Origin: Methanobacterium formicicum DSM 3637
GTDB lineage: Archaea > Methanobacteriota > Methanobacteria > Methanobacteriales > Methanobacteriaceae
Length of the DNA: 64,000 nucleotides
Direction of reading: 5' to 3'
Assembly: GCF_000302455.1 (NCBI RefSeq)
Contig: NZ_AMPO01000009.1
Location: 3,501-67,500 of the forward strand
Shown in pieces: positions 13,305 to 26,424 of the stretch. Made by a program: the position numbers and the translations under genes. Below the pieces are notes generated by a model, which was not told the DNA's origin, did not search any database, and was given only the letters and a program-made list of their open reading frames with translations. Each line of letters opens with the position of its first letter. The stretch's first letter is position 1.

Positions 13305-13685
13305 ATGGTGAATTGGACAGCAGTGGCTATTGGTTTCGTGGTAACAGTTATACTGGAAACAATTGGAATTATGTTCATATCATTAGATGCAGCAGTTTCT
13401 GCATTTATAAGTGTTTTTGCACCAATAATTGGTGGTCTTTTAGCTGCTTATTGGGGCACTGCAACTTATAAAGATGGGATTATTAATGGAGGTCTTGCAG
13501 GAGGACTGGGTTCTTTATTGGCTGCTATAATATTCATTCCCGGAACTTTAACATTTATTGCAGAAAATGCAGTGATCAGTTTTATTAGTAGCGCAATTCT
13601 GGGAATTATAGGCGGTTTAGTGGGAATATTAGCCAGAGGGAAACCACAAGGAAAAGAAACCTCTCCACAAAAACCAGACACATGA
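13305..13685 (+). CDS. Small DUF5518-like membrane protein, paralogue
   Basis: This 126-residue protein is a diverged tandem copy of the preceding gene: both share NWT, the FAPIIGG/LAPIIGG segment, the KDGIINGGLAGG loop and a terminal GIIGG helix. It adds a charged cytoplasmic tail (RGKPQGKETSPQKP). Function unknown. AGGAGTGAG precedes the ATG. Tandem duplication of a small membrane protein just ahead of a signalling cluster is worth noting but does not establish a link. Confidence 0.7.
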   Translation: MVNWTAVAIGFVVTVILETIGIMFISLDAAVSAFISVFAPIIGGLLAAYWGTATYKDGIINGGLAGGLGSLLAAIIFIPGTLTFIAENAVISFISSAILGIIGGLVGILARGKPQGKETSPQKPDT

Positions 13686-13980
13686 TCTATACATTAGATC
13701 CCGGTAAAAAAAATTAACAAATAATTTTTTTGTTAAACTTACATTTCCACTTCAATATAATCCACTTCTATTTTTCCGTTGAATAATTTTTAAGATGATT
13801 ATAGTTTGAGTTACATTCTAAGTTTTAGCAAAAAATTAGATTCAATCTTAACCTCCTACTTCCACGACAACTTATTCATTGCCAACATATTCTCAGATTA
13901 CTGGTCGCTTATCTGGCAGAGAATTCAAAAATTATATTATAAAACAGTGCTCACAATAAATATATGGAGGGGTTGTCTTG

Positions 13981-14298
13981 ATGAAACCATTTTTTATGGA
14001 CAATATGTATAGGGGGAATAACAAACAGGAACTTTTCTTTGAAACACGTTTTTTGGTATGCTTTATAGAAAACCATTTGCTGAATTTCACAGTCCCATCC
14101 TATTCAATTAACCAATTTGATTATTTTTTATCACAATCACCATCTTTTTCTGCATCCAATAAAATTAAGTTATCTCCTTCACAAACCAACCCATCTCTTT
14201 CTCAAACCAGCCTATATCCTTCACAAACCAGCTCATCTCTTTCTCAAATCAAGGGCATTTCAGGTTTGTATCCAGTAATTTATTTCCTTGGAGGTTGA
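13981..14298 (+). CDS. Small hypothetical ORF with 7-residue repeats, leader of the signalling cluster
   Basis: The frame encodes about 105 residues and is preceded by GGAGGGG at 13966-13972, eight bases before the ATG. Its stop codon (14296-14298) overlaps the ribosome binding site of the next gene, so coupling is possible. Residues about 65-92 are four heptads of the type SPSQTNP/SLSQTSL, encoded by a 21-bp tandem repeat. There is no recognised domain and the start region is rich in Phe and Asn. It may be a real small protein or a fortuitous frame through a repeat. Confidence 0.35.
   Translation: MKPFFMDNMYRGNNKQELFFETRFLVCFIENHLLNFTVPSYSINQFDYFLSQSPSFSASNKIKLSPSQTNPSLSQTSLYPSQTSSSLSQIKGISGLYPVIYFLGG
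14173..14256 (+). repeat. Four tandem 21-bp repeats
   Basis: Units begin at 14173, 14194, 14215 and 14236. Units alternate between a CCTTCACAAACCA and a CTTTCTCAAACCA core, so the array may have grown by doubling a 42-bp pair. In the small frame that crosses it each unit encodes a heptad with Ser-Gln-Thr. Confidence 0.75.
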
Positions 14299-14302
14299 AA
14301 CC

Positions 14303-15820
14303 ATGACCCCCAGTACAGTTGATAAACCCAGTACAATTGATAGAAATAAAGTTGATAAAGAAATTTTAGCTTCCTTAAAATTCAAAGCAGAGCTAAAATT
14401 ACTCCCCATAGTTTTACGTGCTGTGCGGGATGTTGCCTGTAGATATGGTCTGGATGAAGTTTCAATAAGGGACTTGGAACTGGCAACAGAGGAAGCCTGT
14501 CATAACGTTATAGAACACGCCTATGAACCGGGTGAAGAAGGATACTACAAGGTGAAAATTCATCGTGAACCCACCTGTTTCCGTATTACAGTGAGGGATG
14601 AAGGAATGCCCTTCAACCTCCAGCGTTTAAATGAGGATGAACCCTCAGATATTGGTGTTAAGTTAATGCGGGCCTGTACAGATGAAATTAAAAGTAAATA
14701 TTTGGGAAAAAGAGGGAAAGTGGTGGAACTAGTCAAAAATTTCCCCTTTGAAACTGTGGTTGATGTTGAACCATCCTCTACCATTAACCAGCCCAGTAAC
14801 GTGGATCTGGCACCTGAATCTGAAAAAGTAAATTTGAGACTGATGCGTTCTGATGAAACCGTCTCCCTGGCAAGATTGATATACAGGGTTTATGGTTACA
14901 CTTATCCCCATGAAGATATTTACTACCCTGAAAAATTCGCATCCCTCATAGAATCTGGACTGGTAACTTCATGTGTGGCGGTAAATGAGGAGGATGAGAT
15001 TGTAGGACATCTGGGAGTTTTCCTGGAAACACCGGAAGATCATGTGGGTGAATCTGCTCTGGCTGCAGTAGACCCCCGCTATAGGGGAAGAGGACTGTTT
15101 CCCCGGATGAAAAAGATGATGATGGAAGAAGTGGCATCCAAAGGTATTCTCGGCCTGTATAGTCGTGCAGTGACTGTTCATGTGGCATCCCAAAAATCCA
15201 ACGTTAAAATGGGTTCCAAGGAAACTGGCTTTGTTCTGGCACACTCCCCTCCCACTGCTATTTTTAAGAAAATGAAAACTGAAATAGCAGATATCCGGCG
15301 TACTGTAGCCCTCTTCTATGTACCGGTAGTTCCGGACAGGGAGCAGACTGTTTTTTTACCCCACCCCCATCAGATAATCATCAGCAAAATCTACCAGCAC
15401 GCAGAATTACCACGCGTTTTCAAAAAAGCTGATCCGGATAATGTGGATTTGGCTCCCCATTCCCATATTCACTCTCATGTTTTACCTGAAATGGCCAGTG
15501 CATTTTTAAGGGTTAAGGAATTCGGAGTGGACTTCCTTGATGAGCTACGACTCCATGTTCGGGATTTGAAAGAGCAGAAAATTGAGCTCATAGTGCTGGA
15601 TCTGCCTCTGAAGGATCAGGGCACTGCTACGTTGTACCCTAAAATTGAGAAAATGGGCTTCTTCTTCTGCGGTATCATGCCAGAATACCTGGATGGAGAT
15701 AGTATCCGCCTGCAGTACCTTAACAATGTGGCCTTTGATCCTGAAAGCGTGGACATTTATTCAGAATTTGCCCATGAAATATTTGATTATGTGGTGGCTG
15801 AATGGCGGAAACATTACTAG
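14303..15820 (+). CDS. RsbW-like HATPase fused to GNAT acetyltransferase domains
   Basis: Residues about 25-148 form a GHKL/HATPase domain of the anti-sigma kinase class: the N-box EEACHNVIEHAY (Asn68), the ATP-lid motif RDEGMPF (from Asp99) and DIGVKLM. Residues about 176-330 are a GNAT domain with acetyl-CoA motif RYRGRGLF (259-266). The remaining part, with a C-terminal QYLNNVAFD segment, looks like a second, degenerate GNAT-like region. The ATG at 14303 follows GGAGGT. In bacteria such kinases bind and phosphorylate STAS antagonists. It is the first large gene of a cluster with a STAS protein, a SpoIIE-type phosphatase and a second kinase. Its target in an archaeon is unknown. Confidence 0.8.
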   Translation: MTPSTVDKPSTIDRNKVDKEILASLKFKAELKLLPIVLRAVRDVACRYGLDEVSIRDLELATEEACHNVIEHAYEPGEEGYYKVKIHREPTCFRITVRDEGMPFNLQRLNEDEPSDIGVKLMRACTDEIKSKYLGKRGKVVELVKNFPFETVVDVEPSSTINQPSNVDLAPESEKVNLRLMRSDETVSLARLIYRVYGYTYPHEDIYYPEKFASLIESGLVTSCVAVNEEDEIVGHLGVFLETPEDHVGESALAAVDPRYRGRGLFPRMKKMMMEEVASKGILGLYSRAVTVHVASQKSNVKMGSKETGFVLAHSPPTAIFKKMKTEIADIRRTVALFYVPVVPDREQTVFLPHPHQIIISKIYQHAELPRVFKKADPDNVDLAPHSHIHSHVLPEMASAFLRVKEFGVDFLDELRLHVRDLKEQKIELIVLDLPLKDQGTATLYPKIEKMGFFFCGIMPEYLDGDSIRLQYLNNVAFDPESVDIYSEFAHEIFDYVVAEWRKHY

Positions 15821-15889
15821 CAGAAATTATAAAATTAAAATTGATTATAAAATTAGAGAGCATGAGATTAATGAAGTAAGAAATTAAAA

Positions 15890-15957
15890 GAATGGAATAA
15901 ATGTAACAGAATGGAATAAATGTAACAGAATGGAATAAATGTAACAGAATGGAATAA
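15890..15957. repeat. 19-bp tandem repeat
   Basis: GAATGGAATAAATGTAACA is repeated exactly three times (15890-15908, 15909-15927, 15928-15946) followed by a partial copy. It lies in the 211-bp gap between the kinase-GNAT gene and the STAS gene. Confidence 0.9.
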
Positions 15958-16031
15958 TGGAATGAAATTGAAGGAATTTATCTAGTTTCTCAATAAATAA
16001 ATCAGGTTGAAATGTAGGGAAGGGTGTGGAA

Positions 16032-16364
16032 ATGGAAATCACAACAAAAACAGTAAATGAAGTGGAAATAGTGTTCTTAAATGGTAGGTTGGATGCCTAT
16101 AATTCCAATTTGGTTGAAAAAAAGTTGGATGAACTTATTAACGCAGGTAAAATTAAAATGGTAGCTGATCTTTCTGGAGTGAAGTATATAAGCAGCTCAG
16201 GACTAAGGGTGATGCTTTCATCCCTTAAAAAGTTGAATAAATTGGGTGGCACTCTTAAACTATCATCCCTGCAACCCTACGTTATGGAAATCTTTGAAAT
16301 TGCTGGTTTTACACAACTATTCCAGATTTACGATGAAAAAGAGGAAGCCATTACTAGTTTCTAA
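16032..16364 (+). CDS. STAS-domain anti-sigma-factor antagonist-like protein
   Basis: This 110-residue single-domain STAS protein resembles SpoIIAA and RsbV. The phosphorylatable serine lies in YISSSGLR (about Ser55 in this numbering), after the conserved DLSGVKY strand. Such proteins bind an RsbW-type kinase when dephosphorylated and are released when phosphorylated. The cluster supplies candidate kinases on both sides and a phosphatase directly downstream. The ATG at 16032 follows GGGAAGGGTG; a GTG two codons earlier is an alternative. With no sigma factor in archaea, its final partner must be something else. Confidence 0.85.
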   Translation: MEITTKTVNEVEIVFLNGRLDAYNSNLVEKKLDELINAGKIKMVADLSGVKYISSSGLRVMLSSLKKLNKLGGTLKLSSLQPYVMEIFEIAGFTQLFQIYDEKEEAITSF

Positions 16365-16492
16365 ACCTTCGAAATGATTAAATTAAGATTTTGAATTAAG
16401 AATAAAATCTAAACTCAAAGAATGAAAGGGGAAAATGGTAAAAATAACCTGAAAAAATATAAACTCCTGTAAAAAATTAAAATAAGATTTCT

Positions 16493-17860
16493 ATGGAACC
16501 CCTGAGCATAATCCTTTTTACTGATCTGATAGAGAAAGTCTGTGTTATATTTGTGATGGCTTACCTGTTGACCCGTCTGAAATATTTCACCGAAGTCCTT
16601 GAGGGTAAATTGACCATTAAAAATCAGATAATACTTATTTTAATATTTGGTGGTATATCCATCTACGGATCCTATTCAGGGGTGGATTTATTTGGGGCAA
16701 TTGCCAATGTCCGTGATCTGGGCCCCATGGTTGCGGGGCTGGTTGGAGGGCCAATTGTAGGTTTAGGTGCAGGGTTAATCGGAGGTTTGCATCGCATGAC
16801 CATGGAGGGATTCACCTCCTTTCCATGTTCATTATCCACCATCCTGGCTGGATTGTTTGCAGGTATCATCTACCTCGCCAACCGAAAACGTTTCATTGGC
16901 ATTTGGGGGGCAGTTTTATTCTCCGTTTTATTTGAGACATTCCACATGATCCTGGTGCTCATAATGGCATCACCATATGCTCAGGCCCTGCAAGTGGTTG
17001 AAAGCCTTTACATACCCATGATACTGGCTAATGCAGTGGGAATGTTCATTTTCGCTTTTATGATATCCAACCTCATAAAGGAACGTGCAACTAAAAGAGA
17101 ACGTGATAAGCTCTCAGCTCAACTTGAAAGAAGGAAAAAGGAGCTGGAAATAGCTAAACAAATTCAGGAAAGTTTTCTACCCCATACCATACCATTTATT
17201 GAAAATTATGACCTGGCTGCTAGCAGCATCCCAGCCCAGGAGGTTGGGGGTGACTTTTATGATTTCATACCCATTTCTAAGGAACAAATCGGCCTTACCA
17301 TTGGGGATGTTTCTGGTAAAGGAATTCCTGCAGCCCTTTTCATGGCATTTTCACGCACCCTCCTCCGTGCCAAAGCCTGCCGCAACCCGGGAGTGGGAAG
17401 GATGATAGAAAGCGTTAATAACTTCATTAATGAAGAACCCCACTCTAACATGTTCGTAACCCTGTTTTACAGTATTCTGGATACTTTCCATAACAAACTC
17501 ACCTTTGTAAATGCAGGTCACAACCCCCCACTACTTCTAAGAAATGAAAATGAGGAAATCATCCGATTAAGTACTGGGGGAGTTGTTTTAGGAGCTATGA
17601 AGGGCCTTAAAATGGCTGAAAAAACTATAGATCTCTGTCCAGGGGATCTCCTGGTTTTATACACCGATGGGGTTACAGAGGCCATTAACCAGCAGGAGGA
17701 CCAGTTCGGTGAGGAACGATTGATTAAAATTATAATGGATAATAATGATCTGTCTTCTGATGATCTGAAGAATCTTATTATTGATCAGGTTTATGATTTT
17801 GCCTCTGGCACACCCCAGGCCGATGATATCACCCTCATGGTCCTGAGGCGGATGTTATGA
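16493..17860 (+). CDS. Membrane-bound SpoIIE/RsbU-type serine phosphatase with LytS-like sensor domain
   Basis: The 455-residue protein has about six transmembrane segments in residues 1-197, with the Gly-rich DLGPMVAGLVGGPIVG pattern of the 5TMR-LYT (LytS-type) sensor domain. A helical linker (200-228) leads into a PP2C-like SpoIIE domain with GGDFYD (252-257), GDVSGKG (271-277), NAGHNPP and a C-terminal ADDITLMV. The aspartates in these motifs bind the catalytic metals. It should dephosphorylate the neighbouring STAS protein in response to a membrane or ligand signal. Bacterial proteins of this layout control general stress responses. Confidence 0.88.
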   Translation: MEPLSIILFTDLIEKVCVIFVMAYLLTRLKYFTEVLEGKLTIKNQIILILIFGGISIYGSYSGVDLFGAIANVRDLGPMVAGLVGGPIVGLGAGLIGGLHRMTMEGFTSFPCSLSTILAGLFAGIIYLANRKRFIGIWGAVLFSVLFETFHMILVLIMASPYAQALQVVESLYIPMILANAVGMFIFAFMISNLIKERATKRERDKLSAQLERRKKELEIAKQIQESFLPHTIPFIENYDLAASSIPAQEVGGDFYDFIPISKEQIGLTIGDVSGKGIPAALFMAFSRTLLRAKACRNPGVGRMIESVNNFINEEPHSNMFVTLFYSILDTFHNKLTFVNAGHNPPLLLRNENEEIIRLSTGGVVLGAMKGLKMAEKTIDLCPGDLLVLYTDGVTEAINQQEDQFGEERLIKIIMDNNDLSSDDLKNLIIDQVYDFASGTPQADDITLMVLRRML

Positions 17861-17948
17861 TCTTGAAAGAGATGACCTACAAAAAGATGAAATGATCTTA
17901 TAGATGATATCCCCAGGGAGATTCTGTGACCTTAAGGAGAATTATGAT

Positions 17949-18032
17949 CTGAAAGAATGATAATCTACAGAAGATGATTTGACCCTAAGGAGAATGACCT
18001 GAAAGAATGATAATCTACAGAAGATGATTTGA
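17949..18032 (+). repeat. 50-bp direct repeat carrying Shine-Dalgarno-like sites
   Basis: A 34-bp stretch beginning CTGAAAGAATGATAATC and ending AAGATGATTTGA occurs at 17949-17982 and again at 17999-18032. Each copy is followed by an AAGGAG-type sequence (about 17987 and 18037), and a third AAGGAGAAT precedes copy one at about 17934. Only the last is positioned to serve the RsbW-like gene. Confidence 0.85.
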
Positions 18033-18052
18033 TCTCAAGGAGGATTATGGGA

Positions 18053-18466
18053 ATGGATGATGAATTCGAACTTCAGGTAAAAGCAGATCTAGAAAACCTG
18101 TCCATTATAGCTGATTTTACCACTGTGAGTGCCGGTAAACTGGGTTTAAATGATAAAGGCGTATTTCAACTCCAACTAGCAGTGGATGAAGCTGCATCCA
18201 ACATCATCCTGCATGGTTACACACACCAAACTGGCCCCATCCACCTCACCATCTGTAAAGAAAAAAATAATATTATAATCAGGATTGAAGACAGGGGAGA
18301 ACCTTTCAATCCCCTTAAAGTTCTTAAACCAGATCTAGGAGCACCTCTTGAAGAAAGATCTCCAGGAGGCCTGGGCATTCATTTCCTGAAAACCATGACT
18401 GACCGTGTTCATTACCAGTTTAAAGATGGAAAGAATATTCTTACCCTGGTTAAAACTATTGATTAA
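18053..18466 (+). CDS. RsbW-like anti-sigma kinase (HATPase)
   Basis: The 137-residue protein is a stand-alone GHKL ATPase of the RsbW/SpoIIAB type. It shows the N-box DEAASNIILHGY (Asn50), the ATP-binding EDRGEPFNP (from Asp80) and GGLGIHFLK (105-113). It probably phosphorylates the STAS protein encoded at 16032-16364. AAGGAGG lies nine bases before the chosen ATG; an ATG two codons earlier is also possible. It ends the cluster and is convergent with the helicase gene. Having two kinases for one STAS protein is unusual. Confidence 0.85.
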   Translation: MDDEFELQVKADLENLSIIADFTTVSAGKLGLNDKGVFQLQLAVDEAASNIILHGYTHQTGPIHLTICKEKNNIIIRIEDRGEPFNPLKVLKPDLGAPLEERSPGGLGIHFLKTMTDRVHYQFKDGKNILTLVKTID

Positions 18467-18556
18467 TAAATAACAAAGAAATAGAGTATAAATTAAAAGA
18501 ATAAAAAAATAGAATTTTATGAATAGAAGATTTTGAAAATAAGAAGAGTTTAAATG

Positions 18557-22816
<4,260 letters not shown>

Positions 22817-24349
22817 ATGGTGTCTTCAGATAAAACAAAATACATAATGGTTCAGGGAACTGCTTCAAATGCAGGGAAAAGTGTGGTGGTGGCAGCACTG
22901 TGTAGGATGTTCTCCCAGAGAGGATACCGTGTTAGTCCGTTCAAATCCCAGAACATGTCCCTGAATTCATTCACCACCAGAGAAAACAGAGAAATAGCTA
23001 TGGCACAGGTGCTACAAGCAGAAGCTGCTGGAGTAGAACCCCATCACCATATGAATCCAGTTTTACTTAAACCCAAGGAGGATTTCACCTCCCAGGTGAT
23101 TGTTCATGGAAAACCCGCGGGAGACATGAACTTCTACCATTACCAACATAACTTCCGTGACCAAGCACTCCGGGCTATAAAAGAGTCCCTGGATGCGCTC
23201 TCAAATGATTACGATATAATCGTTATGGAAGGAGCCGGATCCCCTGCAGAGATAAACATGCTGGATGTGGACCTGGCCAACATGCAGATCGCCCGCCTGG
23301 CTGATGCTGACGTGATCTTAGTAGCAGATATTGATAAGGGAGGAGTTTTCGCATCTATTGCCGGGACATTCCAGTTGTTACCCCCTGAAGACCGCCAAAG
23401 AATTAAAGGCATTATAATAAACAAGTTCAGAGGTAACCTGGACATTTTAATGCCGGGAATAAGACAGATCGAAGAAATCGTGGGTGTTCCTGTACTGGGA
23501 GTTTTACCCTATGATCCAGGGCTTAAACTTCCTGAAGAAGATTCTGCATCATTATCTGAACGTAAATACCGTAGCAGTGGAAAAATCACAGTTGGAGTGA
23601 TGAGACTGCCCCGTATTTCCAACTTCACTGACATCGACCCCCTGGAATATGAGCCAGAAGTAGGAGTGAAACTCATTGAAATTGGAGATGAAATAGGTAA
23701 TGTGGATGCTCTGATTATTCCTGGAACACGTAACAGTATAAGCGACATGGTGGCCCTGGATGAAGCGGGTCTTGCCGATGAAATCAAAAACTTGACCTGT
23801 GAAATACCTGTCTTTGGTATCTGTGGAGGATACCAGATGTTAGGCTCAAAAATAATAGATAAATCCCTTAAAGAATCCAATATAGGTAGTGTTAAAGGTA
23901 TGGGAATTCTGGATGTTAAAACCAGCTTTGGAGAAGTTGAAAAAATAATCAGCCAGAGTCAGGGTACTTTAATTGGTAATGAAATATTCAAAAACTCCCA
24001 AGGAGAAATTCTACAGGGATATGAACTCCATGAAGGAGTTTCTCAACTTGGAAAATCCAAACCTCTCCTTAAGGTCATACAGGGTTGTGGTAACTATCCT
24101 CAATCTGGTTTTGATGGGGCCCAGGAGGGTTTAACTGCCGGGACATATTTCCATGGAATTTTCCACAATTTCCGTTTCCGCAGATCATTCACTGACTATC
24201 TGAGGGAAGCCAATGGCCTTGAACCCCTTGGTTACCAGAAGGATCATTTCCAGGAGTTGAAAAGATTCTCAATACAGAGGTTATCCGATCTGGTTGAAGA
24301 TAATCTGGACATGAACCTACTTCAGAACGTGCTAAGGTACCAAATTTAA
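22817..24349 (+). CDS. cobQ: Cobyric acid synthase
   Basis: CobQ (CbiP) amidates four carboxyl groups of adenosylcobyrinic acid a,c-diamide, giving cobyric acid on the way to cobamides needed by methyltransferases of methanogenesis. The 510-residue protein has the N-terminal P-loop GTASNAGKS, the FKSQNMSLNSF motif and a C-terminal glutamine amidotransferase domain with the nucleophile Cys in FGICGGYQMLG and His in YFHGIFHNF. The ATG at 22817 is preceded by AGTGATAAAA; the GTG within that site is the start of the longer frame and is rejected. The gene stands alone. Confidence 0.95.
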   Translation: MVSSDKTKYIMVQGTASNAGKSVVVAALCRMFSQRGYRVSPFKSQNMSLNSFTTRENREIAMAQVLQAEAAGVEPHHHMNPVLLKPKEDFTSQVIVHGKPAGDMNFYHYQHNFRDQALRAIKESLDALSNDYDIIVMEGAGSPAEINMLDVDLANMQIARLADADVILVADIDKGGVFASIAGTFQLLPPEDRQRIKGIIINKFRGNLDILMPGIRQIEEIVGVPVLGVLPYDPGLKLPEEDSASLSERKYRSSGKITVGVMRLPRISNFTDIDPLEYEPEVGVKLIEIGDEIGNVDALIIPGTRNSISDMVALDEAGLADEIKNLTCEIPVFGICGGYQMLGSKIIDKSLKESNIGSVKGMGILDVKTSFGEVEKIISQSQGTLIGNEIFKNSQGEILQGYELHEGVSQLGKSKPLLKVIQGCGNYPQSGFDGAQEGLTAGTYFHGIFHNFRFRRSFTDYLREANGLEPLGYQKDHFQELKRFSIQRLSDLVEDNLDMNLLQNVLRYQI

Positions 24350-24632
24350 CTTATTTAGGTTAATTTATTCTCTTTTTTTCTAAAACTGTTAATTTCTTTA
24401 GAATGTTCCTTTTCTGAAATGTTTAATTGATATTTTTAGGATAGCTTTTCTATGAAAAAAAGCTGATATTTAAAAAAACTATCAAGTTCTTAACATCAAA
24501 TAAGAATAATTCAAAAAAAGAATGTTTTTATGGTTTAAGATTTAATCTTACGATTTAAATGATTAAATGGATGAATTGAATTATACTAATTCTAATCAAT
24601 GGATTGAAATGGATTGAAATGGATTTGAATAT

Positions 24633-25280
24633 TTAAACAAAAATAGAAGTAACTTTTTTCACGGACCTGCTCTTAACCAGTACCGATACTTTTTCATTTT
24701 TCTCAAGAACCCAGTCATCTCGAGGGATGTACATCTCACCATTTTGATGGATGGCTGCAATGATATAATCATCAGTAGGGCTCAAATCACCCACTCGTTT
24801 CCCTACAATTCTGGAATTCTCAATGCTTATGTCCAGAAGCTCTGCATTTCCCTTACCCACCACAATCAGATCCGCGATTTTTGGGCGGTTAATCAGTTTT
24901 TCTAGGTATCCTGCAGCAGTGAGTTCCGGGCTAATAACATGGTGAATGCCCACTTTTTTAAATGCATCTTCATGATCTGGATTACTTACCCGGGCAATAA
25001 TCTTAGGAACATTGTACTCCTTTACCAGTATACAGGAGAGCAGATTAGCCTCATCATGGCCGGTAGCAGCAACAAAAACATCAGCATCAGCGATACTCGC
25101 CTCTTCAAGTGTTTTTACATCGGTTCCACTTCCACAAATCACCAGAGCATCTAATTCTACCGCTGCATTTTGGCATAATCCACTGTTACTCTCAATGAGA
25201 GCTACATCATTTCCAGATGCCACCAGGTAATTAGCAAGGGTTAAACCAACCCTTCCGCCGCCCATTATAACTATGTACAT
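24633..25280 (-). CDS. trkA: TrkA-type potassium channel/transporter regulatory protein
   Basis: The 215-residue cytoplasmic protein has one RCK_N Rossmann domain (GGGRVGLTLA at the N-terminus, Glu29 ending the second strand) and one RCK_C domain (about 135-215, with VVGKGNAELLDISI). Such half-size TrkA proteins gate a K+ uptake membrane subunit in response to NAD(H) or nucleotides. No membrane partner (TrkH) is present in the window. The ATG is preceded by GGTGTTAAC. Confidence 0.88.
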   Translation of the reverse strand: MYIVIMGGGRVGLTLANYLVASGNDVALIESNSGLCQNAAVELDALVICGSGTDVKTLEEASIADADVFVAATGHDEANLLSCILVKEYNVPKIIARVSNPDHEDAFKKVGIHHVISPELTAAGYLEKLINRPKIADLIVVGKGNAELLDISIENSRIVGKRVGDLSPTDDYIIAAIHQNGEMYIPRDDWVLEKNEKVSVLVKSRSVKKVTSIFV

Positions 25281-25971
25281 GTTAACACCAATTACTAAAA
25301 AACCATTACCAAATCAGGAACATATTAACCCAATTTGTTTTAAAATGATTTTCAAAGTTTAATTATAATTTTTTATTCAATTACACATTTTAATACACAT
25401 TTTCAAGTTTTTGAGGATTTTTGTTATCTTGAATTTTTTTAAAGATTAGTTTTTAACTATTAAAGATTAGTTTTTATCTATAATACCCATTTATTTTTAA
25501 TTTTTTATTTGATTTACTAATTTTAAAACTATTAATCATTGGAACTTTAATCATTTGGAACTGTGAATTAATTCATCAAATATTAACCGGGAAACGTAAC
25601 CAATAACAATTTAAACTATTAAAAAGGATTTTAAGCCATCCCTGACGTTAAGAATCAATTCCTAATTCAACTGTTATTGATAGAAATAACTACAATATAA
25701 AGATTGCGGCATGAATAATAAATTTAAATGGATTAAGACATGTTAAAAAAGAATTATAATTATTAAATTCTGTTTAAAATATAATTAGCTTAATATTTAT
25801 TGGTTTTAGGATTAATGTTTTTAGGAGTAGTTTAATTTTCAAAATTAAGGCACTTAAGATGATTATGTATCACAAACATCTAAATTCAATACTCTAAATT
25901 CAATATTTACTTAATTTGATTTATTACTTTAAAATGGGTAATTTAAAAAAAATAATGGGGTGTGAAAAAAA
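25281..25971. other. Long AT-rich intergenic region
   Basis: About 690 bp between trkA and a universal stress gene, both minus strand. AAAGATTAGTTTTTA is repeated at 25441-25455 and 25462-25476. No open frame, RNA gene or strong hairpin is seen. Confidence 0.5.
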
Positions 25972-26424
25972 TTATTTTATCACTAATACCGGGCAGGTTG
26001 CAGATCTCACAACTCTTTCTGTAACACTTCCGGGATATAATCTGTTTAATCCGTGTTTACCCGAAGCTCCGATTACCACCAGATCGATCTCTTCCTCTTT
26101 AATAACTTTTAATATTTCATCAGCAGGTTTACCCTTTTTAATCAGTGACTTGAACTGAACATTTTTACACGTGCCCTCACATTGACTTTGTTCCAGTTTT
26201 TCCGAAAATTTTTTAACTGCCATATTCCCCTCTTCCTTGAATTGTTCTTCCAAGCTCATTTCAAGATCGTGCTGTGGTATGGATTTTAGATAAGATGTAT
26301 CAATTACATTTAAGACAATTATCTGGGAAATACTCTTTTCAGCAATCCATATAGCATGTTCTCCAGCTTTTTCAGAATATTCCGAGCCATCAGTGGGTAG
26401 TAATATTTTTTTATACAGTTTCAT
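25972..26424 (-). CDS. Universal stress protein UspA family
   Basis: The 150-residue protein has the UspA fold signature: KKILLPTDGSEYSEKA at the N-terminus and the ATP-binding GASGKHGLNRLYPGSVTERVVR at the C-terminus (G-x2-G-x9-GS type). It probably binds ATP and acts in stress adaptation. GGAGGG directly abuts the ATG, leaving no spacer; the following CTG two codons later would have normal spacing and would align with the start of the paralogue at 52091, so the exact start is uncertain. Confidence 0.88.
   Translation of the reverse strand: MKLYKKILLPTDGSEYSEKAGEHAIWIAEKSISQIIVLNVIDTSYLKSIPQHDLEMSLEEQFKEEGNMAVKKFSEKLEQSQCEGTCKNVQFKSLIKKGKPADEILKVIKEEEIDLVVIGASGKHGLNRLYPGSVTERVVRSATCPVLVIK

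Noticed and set aside
13806..14012. 68-codon plus-strand frame before the small repeat ORF
   Set aside because: It has a weak start, no ribosome binding site and an AT-driven residue composition, and it overlaps the better supported frame at 13981.
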